This document shows positions 13,708-27,615 of a stretch of 64,000 nucleotides of DNA, one piece after another. Each line of letters starts with the position of its first letter. Within the stretch, counting starts at the first letter, position 1. The notes under the pieces were generated by a model. That model made no database searches and was not told where the DNA came from. It saw only the letters and a program-made list of their open reading frames with translations. The position numbers and the translations under genes were made by a program. This DNA is from Aptenodytes patagonicus. Lineage: Eukaryota; Chordata; Aves; Sphenisciformes; Spheniscidae. Where the stretch lies: the NCBI RefSeq assembly GCF_965638725.1, contig NC_134950.1, positions 104,086,802 to 104,150,801 on the forward strand, read 5' to 3'.

Positions 13708-14245
13708 GAAGGATAGACTTGTGGTTAGGGCACAGGAGATGTTGGTTCAAATTTCTGGCTCTGCAAGAGACTTCCTCTGTGACCTTGGGCGACTCACGTA
13801 CTGCCATGCTTCAAAACAGCAGCAGCACCCAGACTGGGAGAGAGATTTCCTAGAGAGATAAGTTCCCATTTAGGCACTCAAATGGGTGCCTAAGTGGCCA
13901 GATCTTCAAGATGGGCAAAAAGGTTTTTTGAAAGTCTACAATAAAAGTAGGAACTACAGAGCTTGGAGCCTTTTCTCCCCCCCCCCCCCCTTTATTTTCT
14001 TCTCTTTTTCCTATGAAAGTCTGGCTCTGATGCTGGTTATTGAGCATTTGAGAATCTGATCCTTGACCTCCCCTGGGATTCTGACTCTTAGTCATCTTAA
14101 GGCATGGTTTCCCAGCTGAAAATGGGGATAACAATGCATCCTTTATCTTACTGTCTGCCAGTTTTGTCTGTTTAGATGTTGAGGCTTTGGGGGGAGCGAC
14201 TGCCTTCTACAATATACAGGTATTTGACCCTAATCTTTGAGAGGT
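13708..14245 (+). mobile_element. Old MIR/CORE-type SINE (possibly interrupted)
   Basis: GTGGTTAGGGCACAGGAGAT, then GGCTCTGC and CTCTGTGACCTTGGGCGA match the tRNA-related head of MIR-type SINEs. GAAAATGGGGATAACAATG near 14120 matches the CORE portion. GAGGCTTTGGGGGGAGCGACTGCC near 14180-14205 resembles the LINE-derived tail (normally AAGCTCTTTGGGGCAGGGACTG). The stretch between about 13860 and 14085 matches less well and includes a C-run. It may be an internal insertion or a second fragment. Confidence 0.65.
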
Positions 14246-17200
14246 ATTGGGAGAAACGGGGACTTCAGACATCAGCGTGATGAAAAGGAACACATAAATG
14301 TTGGTAAAAGCAGTGATTTTTGAATAAGTGATGAACTCGGCTCAGTAGCATTAAAACTGGTTTTGCTTGTTATAGAAAGAGAAGACAATTTGGGTCAGAG
14401 TCAGGATTTCTCTGAGACTTGGGAATGTTGAGATGCAGACTTGTGGGTTAAACACATCTCTACCCAGAGTTAGATTAGAGTCTCTGTTGAAGTATGTTTT
14501 CAATTATATTCTGTTAGAAAAGTAATGCTGAAATTTATCTTAAGTTGTCACAGTGCTTCAAAGCATGGGCTTTTCCTCTCTCTAAGTCCTTGAACAAACG
14601 CAGGATGTGTTGAGGCAAAACTGTTTCCAATTAAGTTGATGCATTCTGTTCTTTAATGTTTCAGGACTTCAAGTTTAAGAAAAATCCTGTAGCCAGAGTT
14701 CAGAAGGATGATTCAGATAAAATTGCCTGGAAAGCAGTCATTTGCCTGAATTTCTGTGTCTGCACCATGTCGGGTCCTCAGATAGCACAGGGTGACACAC
14801 AGCCATGAACTTCACTGAAACTCTGCTCATTAACATTGACTGGGGATCCAGCTCTTCTCTGTGCCAGGTCACTGAATATGTAAGAGGGGCCTGAAGCATA
14901 TGGGTTAAGGGAAGTAAAAATGATTTCAGCAAATTTCTCTGTTGCTTGTATCCAATGTAAACTTTTGCTGTTGTAAGTGTGCCTTGTTCAGCAGAACAAG
15001 TTTTTGGAGTTCCAAGGATTTTTCCCTGCCTAACTGAAGCATTCCTATTCATCACCCATCATTTTGTAGAGTGCTATCCTGAAAACTTCTGTCATGTTGA
15101 AGATTAAAAAGGGATTAAGAGTGAGTAATGGGTTTTTCAGGTAAATTTATGTACACACAACAGCACATTAATTGTTCAGGTTCAGTTCTCCAGCTCAAGA
15201 CAAATACTTGCATGTTTACATTTGATACTCTTATTTGTCAATTCTTGGAGCTGCTGCTGCAGGGATCCCTGAACAAACCGCCTTAGCAGTCTTCTGTATG
15301 TTCTTTCTTATATGTGCCACCTCTACCCCTGCTCCCCCTGCACAGACACTTCCCTGCAGAATCCTAGCCAGCAAGGTTATGCCAGAACTTAATTTGACTC
15401 GCTGATGTTGACTGCTTTGCAATGCCCGGCCTGCTCAATTCTGTTTTCCCTCAAGGTCAAATTTAAGACTACTCAGAACGCATACTCAAACTGGCTTTGG
15501 CAAAGGTAAAATATATGTGGAAATGATGATAAAAATAAATCCTTGCATTTTTGTGATACTAAATAAGGAATAAAAATCATGTGACGTAGGAACAAATGGC
15601 CAGTTTCTCACTTTGGCCAATATCCTGTTGCAAGAGTATGTGCAACTGGTGGTCAGTGCTGAATGAGTTTTGGATTTTTTTGAACTTTGCAAGAAAACAT
15701 TTTTTTTTTATTTTTAAGAGTGAGGTTTATTGTAGACAAAGATGTTACTGAAGGAATCCTCCTAATATTGTCCGCTTAGTTGGAAGAAGTTTGTGCAGGT
15801 ATTCAGTAATGCATTAACCATCTGTAGGGAGCTATAAGGAAAAAATCTTCATAAATTACTGAGCAGCTTTGCTGAAGATCAGAATGTTTCTTCAATTTCT
15901 CTTCACAAAAGGAATCTTGTCTGTGGGACCCTGGATAGTCTTTTCACCATTAATGCAATCTGTCGTGCATTGTGTGTGGGACTGTGCAGTGACAGGGGCT
16001 GTAAGAAGAGAAAATCTTGGATTTCAGTTTCCTACTTGGTTTGGTGTGTTTAATACCTGTGTTAAACAATTAGGTCATTTAGAAGTTAAAATATTGAGTT
16101 AGGTTATGGAGCCAAGTTATCCAGTTGGCCGTAACTGTGAAACTACTTACACTTGGTTCTCTTAAAACTAGGTACAACTTACTTTGGTACTCTTAAAAGA
16201 TCCCTTTGAAATCTGGGCCCTGAAAATACAAGAAAATACCTAACATAACATTAAACCACACTGTAATTCAGAGCAGTGTCCTTATTTAGGCTTTTTCTTC
16301 AAAAGTCAGGTCAAACCTCTCTTCCATCTAAACTTTTAAAATTTTTTAATCACAAGCTGTTTTAAGTAAACTTTCTGGACTCAGAAGATACTGGAATTTT
16401 GACGTATTTTGATGTATGCACCATGGGACAATTGCTCTATTTCAGGATGATATTTGGTTGTATTATCCATGACAAGTATGCTGTTTCCCTTGTCTGTGTT
16501 TGTAATCTTAGCAGTATGCTCTTGTCATAGAAAGAGGGTATGCTAGTCTCTCAGTATAAATAAGAAAACCCAAGAAAAATAACCACAGTGTGACATGGGT
16601 CCCCTTAGAGCTGGGGACAATATTATGAATGCCCTCTTAATGAGGGATAAAAGAAGACATTTATTTTGCTTTGGAAAGATGTGGAATATTAGATCTTACT
16701 CTGGAAATCTGGGCTGTGACTACTTTCTGCCTAGCAGAGTGCAAATTTTATGTTCTGTGTAGAACTGTATCCTGGTCACCACTTTGAATTAATTATTGAC
16801 TGGGTGAGTGAGTCCTGTCCACTTTCTAAACCATAGCAGAAATATATTTCAGTGAGATGTCAAGCTGAGACTATTCGAATGAGCAGATTTTAAAAAAGAA
16901 AAAAAAAGGTTAAACATATTTAATGACAGAGTAGCAAAATAATTTGCTATAAATGGACAGGTGCCCGACTTAAAAAGAATGAAGAAATCTCCTTCCAAAC
17001 CAATGAGTCTCAGATATTTTTATTTAAAGTCTAACATATATTCAAGAGTTTAACTGACATGCCTTATTATTTACTCTGATAATCTATTCTGGAATTATTG
17101 TATTGCTCCTGTAAATGTACTAGTTTCCTCCAGACAAAGGACTAAATGACTTTCACAACAAACTACATGCGTTGCCCAATACATGCATCACAGAAGAGTG

Positions 17201-20200
17201 CAACGTGTTTATATCATCCTTTTCTTTCTACAATCCTTAAAACTTACTTAGAGGAGAAATCACAGCTGCTTTTGTCTGAAGAGCATCAGTGTTTTTATGA
17301 CTGGCAAATATGACTGGCAACGTGACTCGGCTTTAACAACAGTGACCTAGATCTTGCAATAACAGACATTATCTCAGTAGTCATAATGGAGACATCTGAA
17401 TGCTTCAGTTTTGCATAAGTGAGACTGTATGCAGACAGATTATACCATAGCAAGCAGTTCCCTAATAATCAGAACTGCTGTGCTGTATTGACATACGGTT
17501 TGAGAGAGACAGTTTAAATATTATCAGTAGCTTTTCAAGCATTGAGTAAATAGGGCATATCGGTAAGTGGTATGGATGAGATAGCAAAGTTATGGATTTT
17601 ACACCGGCTTAACTTAAATGAGACTATTTCCAGCAGCAGTTGATATATGTTTATAATAGGACAAAAGACAGCTAGGACATTACCGAGACATTGCCCAGTC
17701 TGTCTTTTGACAGAAGAATAGCATTTTGAACCATCCCTAGTGGACTGCCATCATACACTTTTACCTGCCTGCTGATTGCTGCTCATGGTACTAATTTGAT
17801 CTCAAGCTTATTTTGACAGAAAAGCATGTCTGTTGTGACAAAAGCACCCTTGCACAAGATATTTGTGGCCAACACATTAATGGTATGAGTGTGGGGCCCA
17901 ACTCTGAAGATTGCCTGGTGACTCTGGCTTTAGCCAGCTAACACTGTGTTACCTCAGTGAGCTCTTCAGGTTCCTAAAGTTACACATGCACCAGAAAAAC
18001 TTTGATGGGTCAGAGATCAAATTACTTTCCTTCCCCTCTTTTGCCCTTCCTTTCTTCTCTCCCGTCCCCACCCTCTGTCTGGCTTTCCAAAGAATGTATA
18101 TTGATTTTTGGCCCTAAATTATCACTGTGAGACAATGATAGAGTCTCAGTGTTGTGAGATTGTGGCATTGTTGTGCACTGGTCAGATTTTTATATACTTT
18201 TTCTAACAAATAACACTGCTGCTGTCAGTTTTTGATCATTTAAAGTAAAGACATGCAGAGAGTAACACCTCAACATTTTAAGGTGCTCGAATAGGTGCAT
18301 TAATTTAACAATATATAAATTATTACTACATTGCATCAAAAAATGCCCACCTTTTTGCTGAGTTAGGACTGCATCTAAAGCGCTAAAAAGAGATCCATCA
18401 GTGCCTAAGGGCTTTAAGTTGAGTCTTTACATGAATTCATGGATGAGTTTACTTGGAAAATATTGACTGGTACTGAAAAACAAGCTGGACAAAATTAACA
18501 GCAAATCCTCTCAGCAAAGTAGATCTGTTGACTGTCAGCTGCCCTAGATTTTAAGCGCAAAACCACTCTGACGGTTGCTGAGTATCAGTGGCTCAGAGAG
18601 TTGGGGAAATTAGCCTCTGGTGGTGAGAATAATTGGATTCCATTTGGGGAACTTTCAAACTTTTAATATTTTAAATATTTGAGTGAAGGAAAAGTGGTTT
18701 CTTTTCATTACTGTATTTGAAGGGCTGGAGGGTATTTTCTTTCTCTGGTTTTAATCCCTAATTCTCCTCAGAGGATCTTAGTATACACGCTGCTTTATAA
18801 AGGCCACCTTTTGTTGTCCTTACTGAAGCACCTACCTCCCTCCTCCTCTTCCCTCCCGAGAACACCCTGTAAGTGGGTCAATAAAAACTGGCACAGTGAG
18901 AGCAATGGCTCCAAATGGAGAAACAGGTATCACCTCCAAACATCCCAAAAGCACACATCCAACTTCAACAGCCCTCCCTTTTGTCATAGGTAAGGTTTCA
19001 GTGAGGCTTGAGAATATCAGAAGAGTAAAACCAGAATTGTTCTTAAAAAAAAAAGGTCATAAAAACCTCCCACTACTTCCTCTTGAGGATCTCTAATGTT
19101 TCCTGCATGTCTGTAGAGGGGCTGTATTTGCAGCAGTAAGTCTATTTATTTTTATCTCAGATATAGTGCTAAACAAAGGGATTCTTTTTCCCTTTTATCC
19201 TTCTAAACTGAGTTTATGGGAGGTCTCTTTTTTTCTCAACCCCAAACCGATACAGATAATAATTCACATCCTCTTCGATTGCTCTTTCCAGTACTTCATG
19301 AATAGCTGTTAATCTTAATGATCCTTCAATCCTATATTTGAATGGACCACTACCCATTCCCCAAACACTGGAGGATGTATGTCAGGGCATACATACTAAT
19401 TAGGCGGAATTGTGTAAGCAGTTTTTCCCAAAACCACCAGGGCCAGTTAGTCATCCAGACATTACATAATAAAAGTTCATCAGTTGAAAAGAATGTTCTC
19501 AATCATTTATGCTCAGTAAAAGAGAGGTTTTAAAGGTACAAATGGAAATTAGATTCCCTGAAATTCAGAACTGAAATGTTCCCCTTAGAAGTAACAGAAA
19601 TTACTACAATTAATAATTTAACTGAAAAGGCTCATATACATGCATGTGTATGCATCTTTATCTATCTCTGCATTTCCTAGAAGTTGGCTTAGGAGCTTAG
19701 ACTGGAACAAATCTGGCTACTAGAGAGAGCTCCCCTGCATTTAGGGAGACATTGCATGGCCACAAATGCTAATCAGCACAGCTAAGACAGCATCACACTT
19801 CAGTGACCACAAAAGAATTCCGTTTCGATGGGAGATGTGGAGGTAGAAGAACTGCATCCATGTGGGTGTCAGTGAGGCTATAAAACCCAGAGCATAATGC
19901 ACTGCAAGGGAGAAGGGATGAAAAACCACTTGCAGATGTAACATTTACAGGGACAAAGTGAGGGATCCAGAAGGAAATATGACAGAGAAAACTATGGAAA
20001 ATGCTTATGGCCCTGAAAAAGAGTCTAAATGAACATTCAGAAGAATGCATTTTTCTACTTATCCAATATAAACAGCAGAGGGAATTTTGAAAACTGGGTC
20101 CTAGGTATGTGGAAACTTGATCAGTTATTCCTGATTACCTTGATATAACTCATACTACGTGGCTTAAATGAGGCTGTGATAGGTACACAGCTTGTGTCAG

Positions 20201-21499
20201 AAAGAGAACATTTAATTATGTGAATCTGATTAAAAGCTACTGCATTGTAACAATGATAATAACTAAAACATCAGTTAAAAAATATAATGAATAATTTTAA
20301 GGTGCTGAAGATGTCAGGGTTCATTATTTGATTTTAAGGTCAAATTCCAAGTGCACTCTATCATTCAGCTTCCCCTTTTATGGAGAGATCATTGAAGAAA
20401 AGCCAGAGGGAGGAATGATGAAGGGGAAAAAATAGCGCTTCCAGCAGATCACATAAAATTGTGCACTTTTTTCCTCAAAGATTGGGGTTAATCTTTTGTA
20501 GTTGTACTTGAACTTAATCTGTCTTGATTTATAAAAGGTATTAAATTTTCTTTTCTGAACTTATCCCTGTACTTCCAGTATAAAATTTTACATTCAGTAT
20601 TCTCTCCGGACCTGGGTAGTTTCATTTCCCTTTACCCATCTCCATACATAGAACAAGCAGCAATGATTAGACTGACAGAGCATCGCTGTTTGCTCAGCAA
20701 CAGCACCCATTCACCCCAAACCCTTCTTTGCAAAGCCTGAAACCACTGCGTTATATACTTCTGCTCTGTAACATCTTTCCTCTCGTACAGGGTAATGCCA
20801 CTTTCTAAAATGCAAGTTAAGTTCTGTGAAGAGTTTTGAGTAGAGTTTTGCTTCAATTCAGTATTTCGACTTGAAATTAAAGGATGATTCTTCAGCCAAA
20901 GTTCTTTTTCTTTGGAAGAAAAGGTGAAGGTTCCACTCATAGAAGTCTGTGAGGCAGATTGACTTCATGATGAAACTGCTAACATTGTAGAAAAAGTGCC
21001 TATTGGCAGAAATGCACCTAAGCAATTCTTTCAAAAGTCTACGGTCACCTTAACCTCTGTAGATAAAACCAAGCTTCTCCAATGTTACTAGATTTAAGAG
21101 AAATTAGGTGATTTTTTTTATTTTTGGTCAAATAAACATACTTATTTCTTGAAGCTACATGTCAGTAATAAAATGTGAGAATGAAATATGCTCTTATACG
21201 TATCTCACTGAAGGTAAGTTGGTGTTTTTAGCAAAGATTTTACTGGTATTAGTAGAATACTATAGGAGAATTTGTGCTATTTGTAACATTGAGACAAATT
21301 CCTTTCTGATTGTCATCTTGAATCATTTTTACTGCTTTTGCACTTCATTCTCCATTCCTGATTGCTATCAGGTAGACAGTTCCTCTTTTCTTCTTCACCA
21401 TCTTTAACTCTTATGAACACAAATTAAACCTCTTTTTAGCAGACTTTTTTCTGATCCTTCCAGCTAAGGAAGGATCTAAAGCAAACAAAAAGAAATCAT
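14246..21499. other. Gene-free AT-rich stretch
   Basis: No coding sequence, young repeat or RNA gene was recognised. Open frames here are all short and lack domain features. Confidence 0.6.
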
Positions 21500-21740
21500 T
21501 GTCACACAACAAGTTGTGGAACTCACTGCAGCTGGCAGTTTTGGAAAACAAAAGTTTAAGAGTTTTAAAGTAAGAATATGCATGTTTGTGCAGAACAGGC
21601 CCACAGTAATGTTCAATGTGATGGTTGCATCCAATGTCCACTCCAGAAGGTCCATCGCCTCCTGCCTACAGAGGACCTGAGAATAAGAGAGCTGCCTATC
21701 TCTAATGGTCTTTTCCTGAACATCTCCCATTTGCCATTGT
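21500..21740 (+). mobile_element. Possible decayed CR1-like remnant
   Basis: TTGTGGAACTCACTGCAGCTGG inside a stretch beginning ATTGTCACACAACAAG resembles the C-terminal and 3' region of sauropsid CR1-like LINEs (usual text GTGGAACTCACTGCC). CCACTCCAGAAGGTCCATCGCC follows. Similarity is weak and judged by eye. Confidence 0.35.
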
Positions 21741-21875
21741 TAGAAACACAATGACGGACCAGAGAGTTCTTTAGAGCGAACCAATACTTTAGTTCCTGTG
21801 TAAAGCATTCCTTCTCCCCTCAGGGCCCAAATTTGCCTGCTCAAATACATATTTGAGCTGCGTTGCCAGTGTCCA

Positions 21876-21945
21876 GTTTAGAATGAAAATTCTTTAGGGC
21901 AGAGGTAATATCTTCCTTTCAATGGCTGCCCTGTACTTAAAGTCG
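21876..21945 (+). mobile_element. Old SINE/LINE 3' tail (MIR/L3-like)
   Basis: TAGAATGAAAATTCTTTAGG followed by GCAGAGGTAATATCTTCC and GCCCTGTACTTAA fits the same amniote tail as at 25220-25300, at greater divergence. Confidence 0.45.
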
Positions 21946-22875
21946 AGGGCATAAATAATCGTAATACTAAACACAAGGAAAAGTCCAGTTATGCCCTCGT
22001 ATAAGTGAGAAGCAGGATGCATTCTCTGACATGGACTTCTCTGTTTATGATTTACATCAGTGGTTGTCTATGATAGATATTTTCATAGTGATTTCTAATT
22101 TTTCTCATGGCAAACTGAAATGGAGAGTTGTTTTGTGATAGTCTGAGATTCTTATGTAGTTGGCTTTTTCAAGTCTAATGGTTAATTCTTGAATGGGGAG
22201 TGGTTTCTGCAGATTTGATAATACCAAATGGAAGTTGGGTGATGTTTTTGCCTTTAACATATGCTTAGATAGGTATCCGCAGGGCAGCGTCTCAAGAATA
22301 GAGAGGAGAGAAAGGATCTATCATCAACAAACTCAAGGACTGCAGCCCAGAAAATTCTTTGGTTTTTAATGTGTTCCATTGATAAGGGAATGTCTTACCG
22401 GTAGGGAGCAAAAACAGAATGATCAGCCCTTGTTTAACTGGAATACTTTTTAATGAACAGATCTAGTGGTCATTTATTCAAACATTAATTATGAAATGTT
22501 TGCACAGTTCTTAAAGTATGTATGCATTTCAGTATGACCACTCATGGATGTTATCTTAGGGGGTGGCAGGGTAATATTGCAGAGTGACCGGAACCTTTTG
22601 AACTCATCAGCGTGATATCAGCAAGTAAAATCTCTGCAGTGCTCTGACCTGAGAATGTTTTCATTGTAGTTGTTGAAAGTCAGTGTACAAGACTGGCTTT
22701 GGGTCCACGTGGTGGAGAATGACAACTTGGTAAACTACACATCAGACAACTGATTTCTTACATACAGAGGAGGGCAACCATGTAGGAAAACAATAAAATC
22801 TATTACTGAAATTAGCCTTCAAACAGGGGCCCCTTAAATGTCAGGAGAGGTTTTGGAGATGGGTATTATCAGTAT

Positions 22876-23219
22876 TCATAGAATCATAGAATACCAGGTT
22901 GGAAGGGACCTCAAGGATCGTCTGGTTCAAACTTTCTTGGCAAAAGCATGGTCTAGACAAGATGGCCCAGCACCCTGTCCAGCTGAATCTTAAAAGTGTC
23001 CAATGTTGGGGAATCCACCACTTGCCTGAAGAAATTATTCCAACGGCTGATTGTTCTCATTGTGAAAAATTGTCCTCTTGTGTCCAATCGGAATCTCCCC
23101 AGGAGTAACTTGTACCCATTACCCCTCCTCTTTTCTGTGTGACTCCTTGTAAAAAGGGAGTATCCATCTTCTTTGTAGCCACCCTTTAAATACTGGAACA
23201 TGGTGATAAGGTCTTCCCT
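22876..23219 (-). mobile_element. CR1 LINE, 5'-truncated, minus strand
   Basis: The plus strand begins with ATAGAATCATAGAATACC, the reverse complement of the CR1 3' terminal repeats, followed by the usual AGGTTGGAAGGGACCTC. Reading the minus strand, 23201-22953 is an open 82-residue tail of CR1 ORF2 (YLKGG..., ending LDRVLGHLV and a stop), downstream of the reverse-transcriptase catalytic core. Homology stops at about 23219, where an AT-rich TTATTAATA repeat begins. Like nearly all avian CR1 copies it is 5'-truncated and cannot move. Confidence 0.93.
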
Positions 23220-25219
23220 ATTATTAATATTATTAATATAGTATTAATAAAGTATGTTCAACTGTCTCCAGTTTACGGGGACAATATCCGGTTCTTACCT
23301 GTGAGACTTGTGGAAAATGTCTCTGCCACCTATGTGCTTGAGTAGATATCTTGCCAGTGTAATACTGCCTAACACAGGGTCAGGAATCGCTGGCAAGGTG
23401 CCAAAGTTTGTCTGTGCTTGCTGTAGCACAGCGATTTGCAACATGCCAAACTACCACTCTTTTGTAAGTGAGAAGCATCCTCAAATGCAGTGAGCCAATT
23501 TTCCTCCAATAGATCCTTGGAGTAGCAGCCGTAAATCCTGTTCTTGGGCAGCCTGGGTGTGCAAAGGGGAATGACACCCTAATACCAAATGTATCCATGC
23601 TTACTGAAGGCTATATGAAGGTTTCCTTTTTGACTTAGAAGTCATTTGCAGAACTTCAACCTGGCTTACTTGAAATAATAGAGCTGTCACTAATATGATA
23701 TTTTTTAAAAGCAGGTGCAAATTACACCTTTTTGCTAGAGCCTGCTGGGTAGTAGCAGAAACAAAACAATAGAAATGAGGCAGACCAGTGAGAGGAAGCA
23801 AACATAAATCTAAGATGCTGAATCCTAGGGAGACAAGAGTAGCTTCCATTATGAATAATTCTGCTTCCCTTAATTTATTTCCTGTCTCCACCCCCCAGCA
23901 TTTCTATTATTCTATAGGGCATCCTATTAGTGATTTAGATCAATAGTAGACTTCCCAAGATGTTTGTTCTTCATCCAGTTTTACATGCAGAATAGTTGGG
24001 AGGGTGTGGACACTAAAGGGAAACAAACAGCAATGCTAATTTCAGTATTTCTTCATTTGTAAATCAAACTTTGTTTTGCATGAGTCTCTTTATATTTGGT
24101 TGGTTAAACCACGACATTGGTCTTTGCAAACAATAACATACTATTTCAAGTGCATTTTAAGTCACTATGATTTGATTGCAAATGTTGTCCTAATGAGTTC
24201 TGGATATAAAGTGGAGAGCTAAATGATGGAGCCTTGTTTTGGAAAGTCTGTTGTATTTAGTTCTGGCTTAGTAAATGAAGCAATAGCTCACAAAGTGTTC
24301 ACAAGCTTCAGAAAAACTGTATATGGTTCTGTATATAGCTAGAAGGATTACTGGTAGGTTTTCAGACAACATTATGGCTCATAATACTGCTGTTTCAAAG
24401 TCCAGGTTTGATTTTTGCTGCTTAGATTAATTTTGAAAAAAGGGTGCTGTTAGGAATACTTGTTGTACAAGAGTCCTGAAGTAATATAATCTCATCCCTT
24501 CTGAATGTCATAGAAAATTGGTTCCTGTCTTTTTTCTTCCCTAAATAACTGTTGTTTTCCTGGTAACTCTTAGGCTCATTCTTTTAATCACTTCACAACG
24601 TGTAGAGCTGATGGGTAGGGGTCTAGAATATTTCCCCATCCCCACAGGCATTTTCACAGTGCAGCTGTTGATCATGTGAACTTATTCATGTTTCCTTCAC
24701 AGCTGACACCCTGCAAATGTCTGGCGTGCCTGGAGATGGTAAACATGTGTTCAGAGCAAAAGGAGCATTCTTCTTATAGGGACGGCATGTCAATTTTCTG
24801 AGAGGTGAGGGAGTCTGAAGTGAAAATAAGGGTTTCTTCAATTGCATTAAGACAATACAGACCATCAATGAATGAGAAGAAAGCGTGTCATGCTGGGGTA
24901 TGGATCTAGCAATCCAGACATCAGAAAAACAATTATTTTTCTTTATTTTTATTCCCTTAGAAGTAAAGGGTTTCAGAGCAAAAAAGCTAAACGTTTCACA
25001 GATTTTAGATTTTTAGCTTGTCTCACCTCACTTTTTTGTAAGAGATTTTCCTTAGCTGCCTCTTTAAAACTCTCTTTTGCTGTGGAGTTTATTAAAATTT
25101 TGACAGCTGTCAGACTAGGGATGTGCTGAGAATGCTGCCTATCACACTGACCAACTGTGTCTCTGCTTCTTTGTTCTTCCATCTGTCTGTCTTTTTCCAT
25201 TTGTCATTTTTTGTCCCAC

Positions 25220-25300
25220 TCTCGTGCTGTAAGTGCCTTTGAGACAAGTAACGTTTTTGCAAGGTGTTTTGTACAGCACCTACACAATTGTTCCTGATGC
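25220..25300 (+). mobile_element. Old SINE/LINE 3' tail (MIR/L3-like)
   Basis: CTGTAAGTGCCTTTGAGACA followed by TTTTGTACAGCACCTACACAATTG and TTCCTGAT matches the widespread amniote tail with GTAAGCTCTTTGGGGCAGGG and TACAGCACCTAGCACAATGG. Only the tail is recognisable. Confidence 0.6.
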
Positions 25301-27589
25301 ATGTCATCCACCTGTGTTTTGTTCCATTTATTGGGTTCCCTTTTCTAGCTGAAAAACTCCTACCAGGTGAAAAAAGATCAACCCCCCGTTATACCAAATA
25401 CAGGAAATCTCATATGAATGCAATTATAATTTTGACAAGGGTCTAAAATGTTTAAAGAAGAATCTCCAAGACATTAACTTCTGTGAGTGCTTGCTTCTTC
25501 ACTAAAGCAGAGCTCATGCCTTTATGCAAGGATTGAATAGTCCAGTCAACTAATTAACTATACCTTCTGTCATTTTTTTTAACCCTTTCACTTGGGAGTG
25601 CATGCATGTTTCCCTCTGTAACCTCGTGAACCTAATATAAGAGTGAATTGTCATTTGAGGTAATCTAACCATATTCTTTTCTCTATTTAAGGAAATAATA
25701 AGGCTACAAGGACACATTTATTGCATATCAAATTATTCAGGTCTTTTGTGTTCAGTGAAGCTCATTTAAACAAAAATCTGATAAAGGAATAAATATGTAA
25801 TGATGAGTGAAATAACGCATACTGGGTATAGATGACATATCTAATTCTAATGATAACGAACTTAGTACCAAAAGATAGACATTTATGCTTCTGTATTCTA
25901 CATTGCATAAATCACCCAATTAAGTATGTTAGGCTCATATGCCAGCAAAGTGCACAGCTGTGTTTAAGGTTAACCCTTAGAACACATATCTGTCCCCACA
26001 ATCTTCTTTTCTTCTGGTAGTGCATGCTCCATAACTACCTCCGAACTGCTGATCTTTCTCAATCTTTTTCAACAGGAAGGATCCAGTCTACTGTTGGCTT
26101 TCTGTTCGCTCACCACCTTGCTGAAGTCCATCCTTCTTGGTACTCCTCACACCAGTCCTCTCCAGCTGCTCCAGGCAGTGAGCCAACTGACTGCTTTGTA
26201 ATCACACCATCTACCTCCTTGAATCGTGAAGATATGTCGTCTTTTGTACTACTGCTCTGTGGATGAATCCTTATCCTGTCCTAACGAGGATATTAAAGAT
26301 GAGGCAGGCCTTAATATCTGGGAATAGTATTTTCAAGAGTCATATAAGGCACATAGATACACAGACAGATGGATTGCCTCTCCAGTGGATGGCTTGTCTT
26401 GGAAACACTCATTGATATTTCAAGTAATATTTTCCAGTTTCCTAGATATATTCTATTTATCAGACGTAGCCCAGCTACAGAATGGCCAGTTTCTAAGCAC
26501 TCAGCTATGCTGTAGGCCTCTCAAGCTGTAGGGAAATGGATTTTCACCATTTGCAAAAGTTCATATTTTGCTAAATTATTTAAAAAAAAACCAAAACAAA
26601 CCCACAAACAACCAAAAAAACCTAGCATTCCCAGCTCCCAACACCTTTCCGTATTAGAAAGAAAGCAAAACTCTTGTTTTATACCATGAGAGATTTTACA
26701 TTTCTGTCTTGCAGCTTGCCTTTTTAGGGGGGGAGGGAAAGGAATGGAAAAGAAGTGTCAGTCTCTGAATAACAAGTCCCCTTTTTCCTATGTAAAAGTT
26801 CTTCAAGAATGAAACAGATAAATTTTACCAAGTCACTATGAAGCAGAAAGAAAAGCTGCAAAGTAGCTTTGTGGAGTATTAATAGTGATTGTATTTGTGT
26901 AATTTTGGTTTATATTTTTCAAATAACAGCATGTTAGAAGTAAAAAAAAAAAAAAGACTATACTGTAAATACTAACATGTTAGGACTGATCTGTCTGTTG
27001 CTTGACAGAGTGTTAAAACCCACTACAGGAACAATTACTCCCAGTATAATTTCATGCTTCACTGTGAAACAGATACGTACCTTAAACATATTTTAAGGCA
27101 TGAGACTTGGTCTTACTCACATAAACCCCTATTGGTGTGTCCAATCCCATCTTTCTTAAACCATGTCATAGCATTGAGGGAAAAACTATGTGTATATGAC
27201 TGAGTTTGGAGGCTTGGACATGTTAGCAAGAATAAGGCAGTTTAACATTGTGCATTAATGAAATAGAATGAAAATAAATGTCAGCTGTGTCCCACCCATA
27301 CACCAGTTCAGCAAAGTGAATGAAGCAGAGAGGACAGTAATGACCACAATGACATACAGCAAGGCGTTATGGCTGCACACTGCATTCTGTCTCTGAGCGG
27401 TCATTTGATAACACTGTGATCCAGGAACATAGTCATTCCTTTCTGTACATTACCATAGCATGACCCTGCTCAGCTTTAAAAGCAGGTTTTTTGTGATTAT
27501 TTTTGTCCGCTTCTTACTTTATGTTCTATTTTGTATCAATGGGGATAGAACATTTTATACAGATTCATCAGGGAAAGGACTTTTTTTTT

Positions 27590-27615
27590 GGGAGGTGGGG
27601 GGGTGGGGTGGAGGG
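27590..27615 (+). other. Canonical G-quadruplex motif
   Basis: G-runs of 3, 7, 4 and 3 are separated by loops AGGT, T and TGGA, which fits the G3+N1-7 pattern on the plus strand. No gene lies next to it. Confidence 0.75.
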
